DNA of 64,000 bases from contig NC_064615.1 of assembly GCF_023898315.1 (NCBI RefSeq), forward strand, positions 910,649,655-910,713,654, in the 5' to 3' direction. This stretch comes from Schistocerca nitens (Eukaryota; Arthropoda; Insecta; Orthoptera; Acrididae). Both the position numbers and the translations under genes were made by a program. How positions within the stretch are numbered: position 1 is the stretch's first letter; each line of letters starts with the position of its first letter. The notes below the pieces were generated by a model, which saw only the letters and a program-made list of their open reading frames with translations, ran no database searches and had not been told where the DNA came from. Of this stretch, positions 1-9,758 are shown piece after piece.

Positions 1-45
1 ACTGGGTGACGATCATGATTGCAGCAACAGCAAGGCAAAACCTTC

Positions 46-49
46 AAAA
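46..49 (-). terminator. Pol III T4 terminator of tRNA-His
   Basis: AAAA on the plus strand gives TTTT on the transcribed strand, two bases past the discriminator. A second T4 lies at 37-40. The arrangement recurs in every unit. Confidence 0.85.
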
Positions 50-50
50 T

Positions 51-122
51 TGCCGTGACCAGGATTCGAACCTGGGTTTTTGCGGCCACAACGCAATGTC
101 CTAACCACTAGACGATCACGGC
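51..122 (-). tRNA. tRNA-His(GTG)
   Basis: Unit 1. 72 nt. The seven-bp acceptor stem GCCGTGA/TCACGGC closes perfectly, the anticodon loop is TTGTGGC within the stem TTGCG/CGCAA, and the T arm holds GGTTCGAATCC (B box). Discriminator is A73 and no CCA is encoded, as expected for a nuclear eukaryotic gene. It reads CAC and CAU codons. A T4 terminator follows one base after the gene (46-49). The base at -1 in the DNA is G, the nucleotide that eukaryotes normally add after transcription to mature tRNA-His. Confidence 0.98.
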
Positions 123-441
123 CGCGGAGGCGCCCGGGGAAGCAGTTCTCGCGACTGCACCCGCCCGGTACACAGCAAAGCTCAGCCCACTGCGTCAGAC
201 GCGATCTCCATTATATGTATACGGGCAAACGAAACGTGCCTGCGCTGTTAGGACACTAACCAGAGTGGGTAGCTGCATTCATCTCCCTGGCAGTGTCTTG
301 CAGTCCTCCAAGTCTGTTGACCACAGGTGGACAGGTGTCGCATCTCTCTCGCCGTCACTTGTGGCCGTCATTCATACTTAACGTGCTTTTCTGCAAGCGT
401 CAGTCGAGCAAAGTCGGGACAAGTCGCCTAAGAGGAGCAAC

Positions 442-445
442 AAAA
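442..445 (-). terminator. Pol III T4 terminator of tRNA-Glu
   Basis: TTTT on the minus strand, eight bases past the Glu gene; same in other units. Confidence 0.8.
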
Positions 446-453
446 TGGTGGAT

Positions 454-525
454 TTCCGGTACCGGGAATCGAACCCGGGCCTCCTGGGTGAGAGCCAGGT
501 ATCCTAGCCACTAGACGACACCGGA
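454..525 (-). tRNA. tRNA-Glu(CTC)
   Basis: Unit 1, short-flank form. 72 nt. Acceptor TCCGGTG/TACCGGA (last pair G-T), anticodon stem CCTGG/CCAGG around loop CTCTCAC giving anticodon CTC, and T arm CCGGGTTCGATTCCCGG. Discriminator A. It reads GAG. The body is very like insect tRNA-Glu(CTC) as I recall it, which is part of the reason for suggesting an arthropod. Confidence 0.98.
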
Positions 526-792
526 TAACGACACACGCACTCCTCCAACAAACACGGTGAGCGTCCACCCGCTACTTGACGACAACTGCAAAAATTAACG
601 CTTCCACTTCGTAGAACGGCATGCTCTGGACGTATCTCGTGGAGACGAACGCCAGCAATCATGAGACCAAACTGCGCCGGTGAATCCTGTTGTTACACCG
701 CGCACTGTGCTACGACAGTTTAAGAGAGCGACGCTCACGCTTTGCTGCGCTATTTCCTTCGCGGGAAATCAGTGCTCCTGTTTTCGAGACAG

Positions 793-796
793 AAAA
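793..796 (-). terminator. Pol III T4 terminator of the distal tRNA-Leu(CAG)
   Basis: TTTT on the minus strand, three bases past the gene. This 3' flank differs from that of the other Leu copies. Confidence 0.8.
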
Positions 797-799
797 CGT

Positions 800-881
800 T
801 GGCAGCGGTGGGATTCGAACCCACGCCTCCGAAGAGACTGGTGCCTGAAACCAGCGCCTTAGACCGCTCGGCCACGCTACC
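800..881 (-). tRNA. tRNA-Leu(CAG)
   Basis: Unit 1, first Leu. 82 nt, class II with a long variable arm. Acceptor GGTAGCG/CGCTGCC, A box TGGCCGAGCGGT, anticodon stem CTGGT/ACCAG around TTCAGGC giving CAG, B box GGTTCGAATCC, discriminator A. It reads CUG. It differs from the Leu(AAG) gene at 1124-1205 only at the first anticodon base, so it is a Leu(AAG)-type body carrying a CAG anticodon. In most animals I recall, Leu(CAG) has a different body starting GTCAGGATGG. Confidence 0.98.
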
Positions 882-955
882 TACGCGCCGCGGCCGCCGC
901 AGGAGCTGCGTTCTACCCCACGAGAACACAGCGCAATGGCACAAAAACGAGAAGT

Positions 956-960
956 AAAAA
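956..960 (-). terminator. Pol III T5 terminator of the second tRNA-Leu(CAG)
   Basis: TTTTT on the minus strand, one base past the gene. It belongs to the 80-bp Leu spacer and repeats with each 162-bp module. Confidence 0.85.
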
Positions 961-961
961 T

Positions 962-1043
962 TGGCAGCGGTGGGATTCGAACCCACGCCTCCGAAGAGAC
1001 TGGTGCCTGAAACCAGCGCCTTAGACCGCTCGGCCACGCTACC
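962..1043 (-). tRNA. tRNA-Leu(CAG)
   Basis: Unit 1, second Leu. Same sequence as 800-881 but with the 80-bp spacer as 3' flank. Gene plus spacer form the 162-bp module whose copy number varies between units. Confidence 0.98.
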
Positions 1044-1117
1044 TACGCGACGCGGCCGCCGCAGGAGCTGCGTTCTACCCCACGAGAACACAGCGCAATG
1101 GCACAAAAACGAGAAGT

Positions 1118-1122
1118 AAAAA
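1118..1122 (-). terminator. Pol III T5 terminator of tRNA-Leu(AAG)
   Basis: TTTTT on the minus strand, one base past the gene, in the same spacer sequence as at 956-960. Confidence 0.85.
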
Positions 1123-1123
1123 T

Positions 1124-1205
1124 TGGCAGCGGTGGGATTCGAACCCACGCCTCCGAAGAGACTGGTGCCTTAAACCAGCGCCTTAGACCGCTCGGCCACG
1201 CTACC
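1124..1205 (-). tRNA. tRNA-Leu(AAG)
   Basis: Unit 1. 82 nt with anticodon loop TTAAGGC giving AAG. A34 in this family is normally deaminated to inosine (ADAT2/ADAT3), so the tRNA should read CUU, CUC and CUA. Its 5' flank is unlike that of the CAG copies. Confidence 0.98.
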
Positions 1206-1497
1206 TGCGCCAGCGTTCCCCGCGTCTCTAGAAAACAGTGCACGACACAGTTTCCTGTTGTGCTGCGACTCGCTGCTCATGCATCGCACCTCAAACAACT
1301 GCCCCTTTCGACTATATATTTAACCTCTCAGGCAGCTACCCACGCCCTGGGGCGGCCGAATTTCTTGTTGCTGATAATGAAATGGTAGTGCAACCTGCGG
1401 CGTGCGGAACATGAGTGTAAAGTGATGAGAGCATTGTGATTTCAAACACTGGGTGACGATCATGATTGCAGCAACAGCAAGGCAAAACCTTCAAAAT

Positions 1498-1569
1498 TGC
1501 CGTGACCAGGATTCGAACCTGGGTTTTTGCGGCCACAACGCAATGTCCTAACCACTAGACGATCACGGC
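1498..1569 (-). tRNA. tRNA-His(GTG)
   Basis: Unit 2. Confidence 0.97.
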
Positions 1570-1911
1570 CGCGGAGGCGCCCGGGGAAGCAGTTCTCGCG
1601 ACTGCACCCGCCCGGTACACAGCAAAGCTCAGCCCACTGCGTCAGACGCGATCTCCATTATATGTATACGGGCAAACGAAACGTGCCTGCGCTGTTAGGA
1701 CACTAACCAGAGTGGGTAGCTGCATTCATCTCCCTGGCAGTGTCTTGCAGTCCTCCAAGTCTGTTGACCACAGGTGGACAGGTGTCGCATCTCTCTCGCC
1801 GTCACTTGTGGCCGTCATTCATACTTAACGTGCTTTTCTGCAAGCGTCAGCGTAGCGTCAGTCGAGCAAAGTCGGGACAAGTCGCCTAAGAGGAGCAACA
1901 AAATGGTGGAT

Positions 1912-1983
1912 TTCCGGTACCGGGAATCGAACCCGGGCCTCCTGGGTGAGAGCCAGGTATCCTAGCCACTAGACGACACCGGA
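1912..1983 (-). tRNA. tRNA-Glu(CTC)
   Basis: Unit 2, long-flank form: 11 extra bases (about 1850-1860) make an imperfect repeat GCGTCAGCGTAGCGTCAG. Confidence 0.97.
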
Positions 1984-2257
1984 TAACGACACACGCACTC
2001 CTCCAACAAACACGGTGAGCGTCCACCCGCTACTTGACGACAACTGCAAAAATTAACGCTTCCACTTCGTAGAACGGCATGCTCTGGACGTATCTCGTGG
2101 AGACGAACGCCAGCAATCATGAGACCAAACTGCGCCGGTGAATCCTGTTGTTACACCGCGCACTGTGCTACGACAGTTTAAGAGAGCGACGCTCACGCTT
2201 TGCTGCGCTATTTCCTTCGCGGGAAATCAGTGCTCCTGTTTTCGAGACAGAAAACGT

Positions 2258-2339
2258 TGGCAGCGGTGGGATTCGAACCCACGCCTCCGAAGAGACTGGT
2301 GCCTGAAACCAGCGCCTTAGACCGCTCGGCCACGCTACC
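2258..2339 (-). tRNA. tRNA-Leu(CAG)
   Basis: Unit 2, first Leu. Confidence 0.97.
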
Positions 2340-2419
2340 TACGCGACGCGGCCGCCGCAGGAGCTGCGTTCTACCCCACGAGAACACAGCGCAATGGCAC
2401 AAAAACGAGAAGTAAAAAT

Positions 2420-2501
2420 TGGCAGCGGTGGGATTCGAACCCACGCCTCCGAAGAGACTGGTGCCTGAAACCAGCGCCTTAGACCGCTCGGCCACGCTAC
2501 C
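2420..2501 (-). tRNA. tRNA-Leu(CAG)
   Basis: Unit 2, second Leu. Confidence 0.97.
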
Positions 2502-2581
2502 TACGCGACGCGGCCGCCGCAGGAGCTGCGTTCTACCCCACGAGAACACAGCGCAATGGCACAAAAACGAGAAGTAAAAAT

Positions 2582-2663
2582 TGGCAGCGGTGGGATTCGA
2601 ACCCACGCCTCCGAAGAGACTGGTGCCTTAAACCAGCGCCTTAGACCGCTCGGCCACGCTACC
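2582..2663 (-). tRNA. tRNA-Leu(AAG)
   Basis: Unit 2. Confidence 0.97.
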
Positions 2664-2955
2664 TGCGCCAGCGTTCCCCGCGTCTCTAGAAAACAGTGCA
2701 CGACACAGTTTCCTGTTGTGCTGCGACTCGCTGCTCATGCATCGCACCTCAAACAACTGCCCCTTTCGACTATAGATTTAACCTCTCAGGCAGCTACCCA
2801 CGCCCTGGGGCGGCCGAATTTCTTGTTGCTGATAATGAAATGGTAGTGCAACCTGCGGCGTGCGGAACATGAGTGTAAAGTGATGAGAGCATTGTGATTT
2901 CAAACACTGGGTGACGATCATGATTGCAGCAACAGCAAGGCAAAACCTTCAAAAT

Positions 2956-3027
2956 TGCCGTGACCAGGATTCGAACCTGGGTTTTTGCGGCCACAACGCA
3001 ATGTCCTAACCACTAGACGATCACGGC
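2956..3027 (-). tRNA. tRNA-His(GTG)
   Basis: Unit 3. Confidence 0.97.
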
Positions 3028-3358
3028 CGCGGAGGCGCCCGGGGAAGCAGTTCTCGCGACTGCACCCGCCCGGTACACAGCAAAGCTCAGCCCACTGCGT
3101 CAGACGCGATCTCCATTATATGTATACGGGCAAACGAAACGTGCCTGCGCTGTTAGGACACTAACCAGAGTGGGTAGCTGCATTCATCTCCCTGGCAGTG
3201 TCTTGCAGTCCTCCAAGTCTGTTGACCACAGGTGGACAGGTGTCGCATCTCTCTCGCCGTCACTTGTGGCCGTCATTCATACTTAACGTGCTTTTCTGCA
3301 AGCGTCAGTCGAGCAAAGTCGGGACAAGTCGCCTAAGAGGAGCAACAAAATGGTGGAT

Positions 3359-3430
3359 TTCCGGTACCGGGAATCGAACCCGGGCCTCCTGGGTGAGAGC
3401 CAGGTATCCTAGCCACTAGACGACACCGGA
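3359..3430 (-). tRNA. tRNA-Glu(CTC)
   Basis: Unit 3, short flank. Confidence 0.97.
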
Positions 3431-3704
3431 TAACGACACACGCACTCCTCCAACAAACACGGTGAGCGTCCACCCGCTACTTGACGACAACTGCAAAAAT
3501 TAACGCTTCCACTTCGTAGAACGGCATGCTCTGGACGTATCTCGTGGAGACGAACGCCAGCAATCATGAGACCAAACTGCGCCGGTGAATCCTGTTGTTA
3601 CACCGCGCACTGTGCTACGACAGTTTAAGAGAGCGACGCTCACGCTTTGCTGCGCTATTTCCTTCGCGGGAAATCAGTGCTCCTGTTTTCGAGACAGAAA
3701 ACGT

Positions 3705-3786
3705 TGGCAGCGGTGGGATTCGAACCCACGCCTCCGAAGAGACTGGTGCCTGAAACCAGCGCCTTAGACCGCTCGGCCACGCTACC
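3705..3786 (-). tRNA. tRNA-Leu(CAG)
   Basis: Unit 3, first Leu. Confidence 0.97.
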
Positions 3787-3866
3787 TACGCGCCGCGGCC
3801 GCCGCAGGAGCTGCGTTCTACCCCACGAGAACACAGCGCAATGGCACAAAAACGAGAAGTAAAAAT

Positions 3867-3948
3867 TGGCAGCGGTGGGATTCGAACCCACGCCTCCGAA
3901 GAGACTGGTGCCTGAAACCAGCGCCTTAGACCGCTCGGCCACGCTACC
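3867..3948 (-). tRNA. tRNA-Leu(CAG)
   Basis: Unit 3, second Leu. Confidence 0.97.
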
Positions 3949-4028
3949 TACGCGACGCGGCCGCCGCAGGAGCTGCGTTCTACCCCACGAGAACACAGCG
4001 CAATGGCACAAAAACGAGAAGTAAAAAT

Positions 4029-4110
4029 TGGCAGCGGTGGGATTCGAACCCACGCCTCCGAAGAGACTGGTGCCTTAAACCAGCGCCTTAGACCGCTCGG
4101 CCACGCTACC
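4029..4110 (-). tRNA. tRNA-Leu(AAG)
   Basis: Unit 3. Confidence 0.97.
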
Positions 4111-4402
4111 TGCGCCAGCGTTCCCCGCGTCTCTAGAAAACAGTGCACGACACAGTTTCCTGTTGTGCTGCGACTCGCTGCTCATGCATCGCACCTCAAA
4201 CAACTGCCCCTTTCGACTATATATTTAACCTCTCAGGCAGCTACCCACGCCCTGGGGCGGCCGAATTTCTTGTTGCTGATAATGAAATGGTAGTGCAACC
4301 TGCGGCGTGCGGAACATGAGTGTAAAGTGATGAGAGCATTGTGATTTCAAACACTGGGTGACGATCATGATTGCAGCAACAGCAAGGCAAAACCTTCAAA
4401 AT

Positions 4403-4474
4403 TGCCGTGACCAGGATTCGAACCTGGGTTTTTGCGGCCACAACGCAATGTCCTAACCACTAGACGATCACGGC
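4403..4474 (-). tRNA. tRNA-His(GTG)
   Basis: Unit 4. Confidence 0.97.
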
Positions 4475-4816
4475 CGCGGAGGCGCCCGGGGAAGCAGTTC
4501 TCGCGACTGCACCCGCCCGGTACACAGCAAAGCTCAGCCCACTGCGTCAGACGCGATCTCCATTATATGTATACGGGCAAACGAAACGTGCCTGCGCTGT
4601 TAGGACACTAACCAGAGTGGGTAGCTGCATTCATCTCCCTGGCAGTGTCTTGCAGTCCTCCAAGTCTGTTGACCACAGGTGGACAGGTGTCGCATCTCTC
4701 TCGCCGTCACTTGTGGCCGTCATTCATACTTAACGTGCTTTTCTGCAAGCGTCAGCGTAGCGTCAGTCGAGCAAAGTCGGGACAAGTCGCCTAAGAGGAG
4801 CAACAAAATGGTGGAT

Positions 4817-4888
4817 TTCCGGTACCGGGAATCGAACCCGGGCCTCCTGGGTGAGAGCCAGGTATCCTAGCCACTAGACGACACCGGA
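4817..4888 (-). tRNA. tRNA-Glu(CTC)
   Basis: Unit 4, long flank. Confidence 0.97.
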
Positions 4889-5162
4889 TAACGACACACG
4901 CACTCCTCCAACAAACACGGTGAGCGTCCACCCGCTACTTGACGACAACTGCAAAAATTAACGCTTCCACTTCGTAGAACGGCATGCTCTGGACGTATCT
5001 CGTGGAGACGAACGCCAGCAATCATGAGACCAAACTGCGCCGGTGAATCCTGTTGTTACACCGCGCACTGTGCTACGACAGTTTAAGAGAGCGACGCTCA
5101 CGCTTTGCTGCGCTATTTCCTTCGCGGGAAATCAGTGCTCCTGTTTTCGAGACAGAAAACGT

Positions 5163-5244
5163 TGGCAGCGGTGGGATTCGAACCCACGCCTCCGAAGAGA
5201 CTGGTGCCTGAAACCAGCGCCTTAGACCGCTCGGCCACGCTACC
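5163..5244 (-). tRNA. tRNA-Leu(CAG)
   Basis: Unit 4, first Leu. Confidence 0.97.
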
Positions 5245-5324
5245 TACGCGCCGCGGCCGCCGCAGGAGCTGCGTTCTACCCCACGAGAACACAGCGCAAT
5301 GGCACAAAAACGAGAAGTAAAAAT

Positions 5325-5406
5325 TGGCAGCGGTGGGATTCGAACCCACGCCTCCGAAGAGACTGGTGCCTGAAACCAGCGCCTTAGACCGCTCGGCCAC
5401 GCTACC
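5325..5406 (-). tRNA. tRNA-Leu(CAG)
   Basis: Unit 4, second Leu. Confidence 0.97.
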
Positions 5407-5486
5407 TACGCGACGCGGCCGCCGCAGGAGCTGCGTTCTACCCCACGAGAACACAGCGCAATGGCACAAAAACGAGAAGTAAAAAT

Positions 5487-5568
5487 TGGCAGCGGTGGGA
5501 TTCGAACCCACGCCTCCGAAGAGACTGGTGCCTTAAACCAGCGCCTTAGACCGCTCGGCCACGCTACC
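5487..5568 (-). tRNA. tRNA-Leu(AAG)
   Basis: Unit 4. Confidence 0.97.
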
Positions 5569-5860
5569 TGCGCCAGCGTTCCCCGCGTCTCTAGAAAACA
5601 GTGCACGACACAGTTTCCTGTTGTGCTGCGACTCGCTGCTCATGCATCGCACCTCAAACAACTGCCCCTTTCGACTATAGATTTAACCTCTCAGGCAGCT
5701 ACCCACGCCCTGGGGCGGCCGAATTTCTTGTTGCTGATAATGAAATGGTAGTGCAACCTGCGGCGTGCGGAACATGAGTGTAAAGTGATGAGAGCATTGT
5801 GATTTCAAACACTGGGTGACGATCATGATTGCAGCAACAGCAAGGCAAAACCTTCAAAAT

Positions 5861-5932
5861 TGCCGTGACCAGGATTCGAACCTGGGTTTTTGCGGCCACA
5901 ACGCAATGTCCTAACCACTAGACGATCACGGC
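5861..5932 (-). tRNA. tRNA-His(GTG)
   Basis: Unit 5. Confidence 0.97.
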
Positions 5933-6263
5933 CGCGGAGGCGCCCGGGGAAGCAGTTCTCGCGACTGCACCCGCCCGGTACACAGCAAAGCTCAGCCCAC
6001 TGCGTCAGACGCGATCTCCATTATATGTATACGGGCAAACGAAACGTGCCTGCGCTGTTAGGACACTAACCAGAGTGGGTAGCTGCATTCATCTCCCTGG
6101 CAGTGTCTTGCAGTCCTCCAAGTCTGTTGACCACAGGTGGACAGGTGTCGCATCTCTCTCGCCGTCACTTGTGGCCGTCATTCATACTTAACGTGCTTTT
6201 CTGCAAGCGTCAGTCGAGCAAAGTCGGGACAAGTCGCCTAAGAGGAGCAACAAAATGGTGGAT

Positions 6264-6335
6264 TTCCGGTACCGGGAATCGAACCCGGGCCTCCTGGGTG
6301 AGAGCCAGGTATCCTAGCCACTAGACGACACCGGA
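6264..6335 (-). tRNA. tRNA-Glu(CTC)
   Basis: Unit 5, short flank. Confidence 0.97.
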
Positions 6336-6609
6336 TAACGACACACGCACTCCTCCAACAAACACGGTGAGCGTCCACCCGCTACTTGACGACAACTGCA
6401 AAAATTAACGCTTCCACTTCGTAGAACGGCATGCTCTGGACGTATCTCGTGGAGACGAACGCCAGCAATCATGAGACCAAACTGCGCCGGTGAATCCTGT
6501 TGTTACACCGCGCACTGTGCTACGACAGTTTAAGAGAGCGACGCTCACGCTTTGCTGCGCTATTTCCTTCGCGGGAAATCAGTGCTCCTGTTTTCGAGAC
6601 AGAAAACGT

Positions 6610-6691
6610 TGGCAGCGGTGGGATTCGAACCCACGCCTCCGAAGAGACTGGTGCCTGAAACCAGCGCCTTAGACCGCTCGGCCACGCTACC
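6610..6691 (-). tRNA. tRNA-Leu(CAG)
   Basis: Unit 5, first Leu. Confidence 0.97.
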
Positions 6692-6771
6692 TACGCGACG
6701 CGGCCGCCGCAGGAGCTGCGTTCTACCCCACGAGAACACAGCGCAATGGCACAAAAACGAGAAGTAAAAAT

Positions 6772-6853
6772 TGGCAGCGGTGGGATTCGAACCCACGCCT
6801 CCGAAGAGACTGGTGCCTGAAACCAGCGCCTTAGACCGCTCGGCCACGCTACC
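6772..6853 (-). tRNA. tRNA-Leu(CAG)
   Basis: Unit 5, second Leu. Confidence 0.97.
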
Positions 6854-6933
6854 TACGCGACGCGGCCGCCGCAGGAGCTGCGTTCTACCCCACGAGAACA
6901 CAGCGCAATGGCACAAAAACGAGAAGTAAAAAT

Positions 6934-7015
6934 TGGCAGCGGTGGGATTCGAACCCACGCCTCCGAAGAGACTGGTGCCTTAAACCAGCGCCTTAGACCG
7001 CTCGGCCACGCTACC
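6934..7015 (-). tRNA. tRNA-Leu(AAG)
   Basis: Unit 5. Confidence 0.97.
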
Positions 7016-7307
7016 TGCGCCAGCGTTCCCCGCGTCTCTAGAAAACAGTGCACGACACAGTTTCCTGTTGTGCTGCGACTCGCTGCTCATGCATCGCACC
7101 TCAAACAACTGCCCCTTTCGACTATAGATTTAACCTCTCAGGCAGCTACCCACGCCCTGGGGCGGCCGAATTTCTTGTTGCTGATAATGAAATGGTAGTG
7201 CAACCTGCGGCGTGCGGAACATGAGTGTAAAGTGATGAGAGCATTGTGATTTCAAACACTGGGTGACGATCATGATTGCAGCAACAGCAAGGCAAAACCT
7301 TCAAAAT

Positions 7308-7379
7308 TGCCGTGACCAGGATTCGAACCTGGGTTTTTGCGGCCACAACGCAATGTCCTAACCACTAGACGATCACGGC
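7308..7379 (-). tRNA. tRNA-His(GTG)
   Basis: Unit 6. The gene is intact, but 11 bp of its 5' flank, starting about 8 bp upstream, are deleted relative to all other units. Confidence 0.97.
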
Positions 7380-7710
7380 CGCGGAGGGCAGTTCTCGCGA
7401 CTGCACCCGCCCGGTACACAGCAAAGCTCAGCCCACTGCGTCAGACGCGATCTCCATTATATGTATACGGGCAAACGAAACGTGCCTGCGCTGTTAGGAC
7501 ACTAACCAGAGTGGGTAGCTGCATTCATCTCCCTGGCAGTGTCTTGCAGTCCTCCAAGTCTGTTGACCACAGGTGGACAGGTGTCGCATCTCTCTCGCCG
7601 TCACTTGTGGCCGTCATTCATACTTAACGTGCTTTTCTGCAAGCGTCAGCGTAGCGTCAGTCGAGCAAAGTCGGGACAAGTCGCCTAAGAGGAGCAACAA
7701 AATGGTGGAT

Positions 7711-7782
7711 TTCCGGTACCGGGAATCGAACCCGGGCCTCCTGGGTGAGAGCCAGGTATCCTAGCCACTAGACGACACCGGA
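7711..7782 (-). tRNA. tRNA-Glu(CTC)
   Basis: Unit 6, long flank. Confidence 0.97.
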
Positions 7783-8056
7783 TAACGACACACGCACTCC
7801 TCCAACAAACACGGTGAGCGTCCACCCGCTACTTGACGACAACTGCAAAAATTAACGCTTCCACTTCGTAGAACGGCATGCTCTGGACGTATCTCGTGGA
7901 GACGAACGCCAGCAATCATGAGACCAAACTGCGCCGGTGAATCCTGTTGTTACACCGCGCACTGTGCTACGACAGTTTAAGAGAGCGACGCTCACGCTTT
8001 GCTGCGCTATTTCCTTCGCGGGAAATCAGTGCTCCTGTTTTCGAGACAGAAAACGT

Positions 8057-8138
8057 TGGCAGCGGTGGGATTCGAACCCACGCCTCCGAAGAGACTGGTG
8101 CCTGAAACCAGCGCCTTAGACCGCTCGGCCACGCTACC
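8057..8138 (-). tRNA. tRNA-Leu(CAG)
   Basis: Unit 6, first Leu. Confidence 0.97.
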
Positions 8139-8218
8139 TACGCGCCGCGGCCGCCGCAGGAGCTGCGTTCTACCCCACGAGAACACAGCGCAATGGCACA
8201 AAAACGAGAAGTAAAAAT

Positions 8219-8300
8219 TGGCAGCGGTGGGATTCGAACCCACGCCTCCGAAGAGACTGGTGCCTGAAACCAGCGCCTTAGACCGCTCGGCCACGCTACC
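8219..8300 (-). tRNA. tRNA-Leu(CAG)
   Basis: Unit 6, second Leu. Confidence 0.97.
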
Positions 8301-8380
8301 TACGCGACGCGGCCGCCGCAGGAGCTGCGTTCTACCCCACGAGAACACAGCGCAATGGCACAAAAACGAGAAGTAAAAAT

Positions 8381-8462
8381 TGGCAGCGGTGGGATTCGAA
8401 CCCACGCCTCCGAAGAGACTGGTGCCTTAAACCAGCGCCTTAGACCGCTCGGCCACGCTACC
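8381..8462 (-). tRNA. tRNA-Leu(AAG)
   Basis: Unit 6. Confidence 0.97.
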
Positions 8463-8754
8463 TGCGCCAGCGTTCCCCGCGTCTCTAGAAAACAGTGCAC
8501 GACACAGTTTCCTGTTGTGCTGCGACTCGCTGCTCATGCATCGCACCTCAAACAACTGCCCCTTTCGACTATATATTTAACCTCTCAGGCAGCTACCCAC
8601 GCCCTGGGGCGGCCGAATTTCTTGTTGCTGATAATGAAATGGTAGTGCAACCTGCGGCGTGCGGAACATGAGTGTAAAGTGATGAGAGCATTGTGATTTC
8701 AAACACTGGGTGACGATCATGATTGCAGCAACAGCAAGGCAAAACCTTCAAAAT

Positions 8755-8826
8755 TGCCGTGACCAGGATTCGAACCTGGGTTTTTGCGGCCACAACGCAA
8801 TGTCCTAACCACTAGACGATCACGGC
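8755..8826 (-). tRNA. tRNA-His(GTG)
   Basis: Unit 7. Confidence 0.97.
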
Positions 8827-9168
8827 CGCGGAGGCGCCCGGGGAAGCAGTTCTCGCGACTGCACCCGCCCGGTACACAGCAAAGCTCAGCCCACTGCGTC
8901 AGACGCGATCTCCATTATATGTATACGGGCAAACGAAACGTGCCTGCGCTGTTAGGACACTAACCAGAGTGGGTAGCTGCATTCATCTCCCTGGCAGTGT
9001 CTTGCAGTCCTCCAAGTCTGTTGACCACAGGTGGACAGGTGTCGCATCTCTCTCGCCGTCACTTGTGGCCGTCATTCATACTTAACGTGCTTTTCTGCAA
9101 GCGTCAGCGTAGCGTCAGTCGAGCAAAGTCGGGACAAGTCGCCTAAGAGGAGCAACAAAATGGTGGAT

Positions 9169-9240
9169 TTCCGGTACCGGGAATCGAACCCGGGCCTCCT
9201 GGGTGAGAGCCAGGTATCCTAGCCACTAGACGACACCGGA
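9169..9240 (-). tRNA. tRNA-Glu(CTC)
   Basis: Unit 7, long flank. Confidence 0.97.
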
Positions 9241-9514
9241 TAACGACACACGCACTCCTCCAACAAACACGGTGAGCGTCCACCCGCTACTTGACGACAA
9301 CTGCAAAAATTAACGCTTCCACTTCGTAGAACGGCATGCTCTGGACGTATCTCGTGGAGACGAACGCCAGCAATCATGAGACCAAACTGCGCCGGTGAAT
9401 CCTGTTGTTACACCGCGCACTGTGCTACGACAGTTTAAGAGAGCGACGCTCACGCTTTGCTGCGCTATTTCCTTCGCGGGAAATCAGTGCTCCTGTTTTC
9501 GAGACAGAAAACGT

Positions 9515-9596
9515 TGGCAGCGGTGGGATTCGAACCCACGCCTCCGAAGAGACTGGTGCCTGAAACCAGCGCCTTAGACCGCTCGGCCACGCTACC
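9515..9596 (-). tRNA. tRNA-Leu(CAG)
   Basis: Unit 7, only CAG copy. Confidence 0.97.
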
Positions 9597-9676
9597 TACG
9601 CGCCGCGGCCGCCGCAGGAGCTGCGTTCTACCCCACGAGAACACAGCGCAATGGCACAAAAACGAGAAGTAAAAAT

Positions 9677-9758
9677 TGGCAGCGGTGGGATTCGAACCCA
9701 CGCCTCCGAAGAGACTGGTGCCTTAAACCAGCGCCTTAGACCGCTCGGCCACGCTACC
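9677..9758 (-). tRNA. tRNA-Leu(AAG)
   Basis: Unit 7. Confidence 0.97.

Larger units (their letters stand above)
51..1497 (-). repeat. reference repeat unit (unit 1, 1447 bp)
   Basis: Contents in plus-strand order: His 51-122, gap 123-453, Glu 454-525, gap 526-799, Leu(CAG) 800-881, 80-bp spacer, Leu(CAG) 962-1043, 80-bp spacer, Leu(AAG) 1124-1205, gap 1206-1497. I see no gene in the gaps. The gap 5' of Leu(AAG) holds an AT-rich patch near 1311-1322 that reads TATATA or TATAGA depending on the unit. The gap 5' of His holds another AT-rich patch near 211-220. Both lie about 90-115 bp upstream of the genes, too far for a standard -30 TATA element. Confidence 0.95.

Noticed and set aside
780-881. 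Introns in the tRNA genes
   Set aside because: The anticodon loops are seven bases and continuous with the anticodon stem on both sides in all three families.
750-1148. Open frames of 60-186 residues recurring in every unit on both strands
   Set aside because: They run through tRNA genes and spacers, and their lengths change only with the number of Leu modules. The Leu(CAG) frame stays open because the repeat of 162 bp is a multiple of three. Similar spurious proteins from tRNA genes are common in databases.
800-1205. tRNA-derived SINEs
   Set aside because: Each copy is a complete tRNA ending in a Pol III terminator, with no tRNA-unrelated body, tail or target-site duplication.
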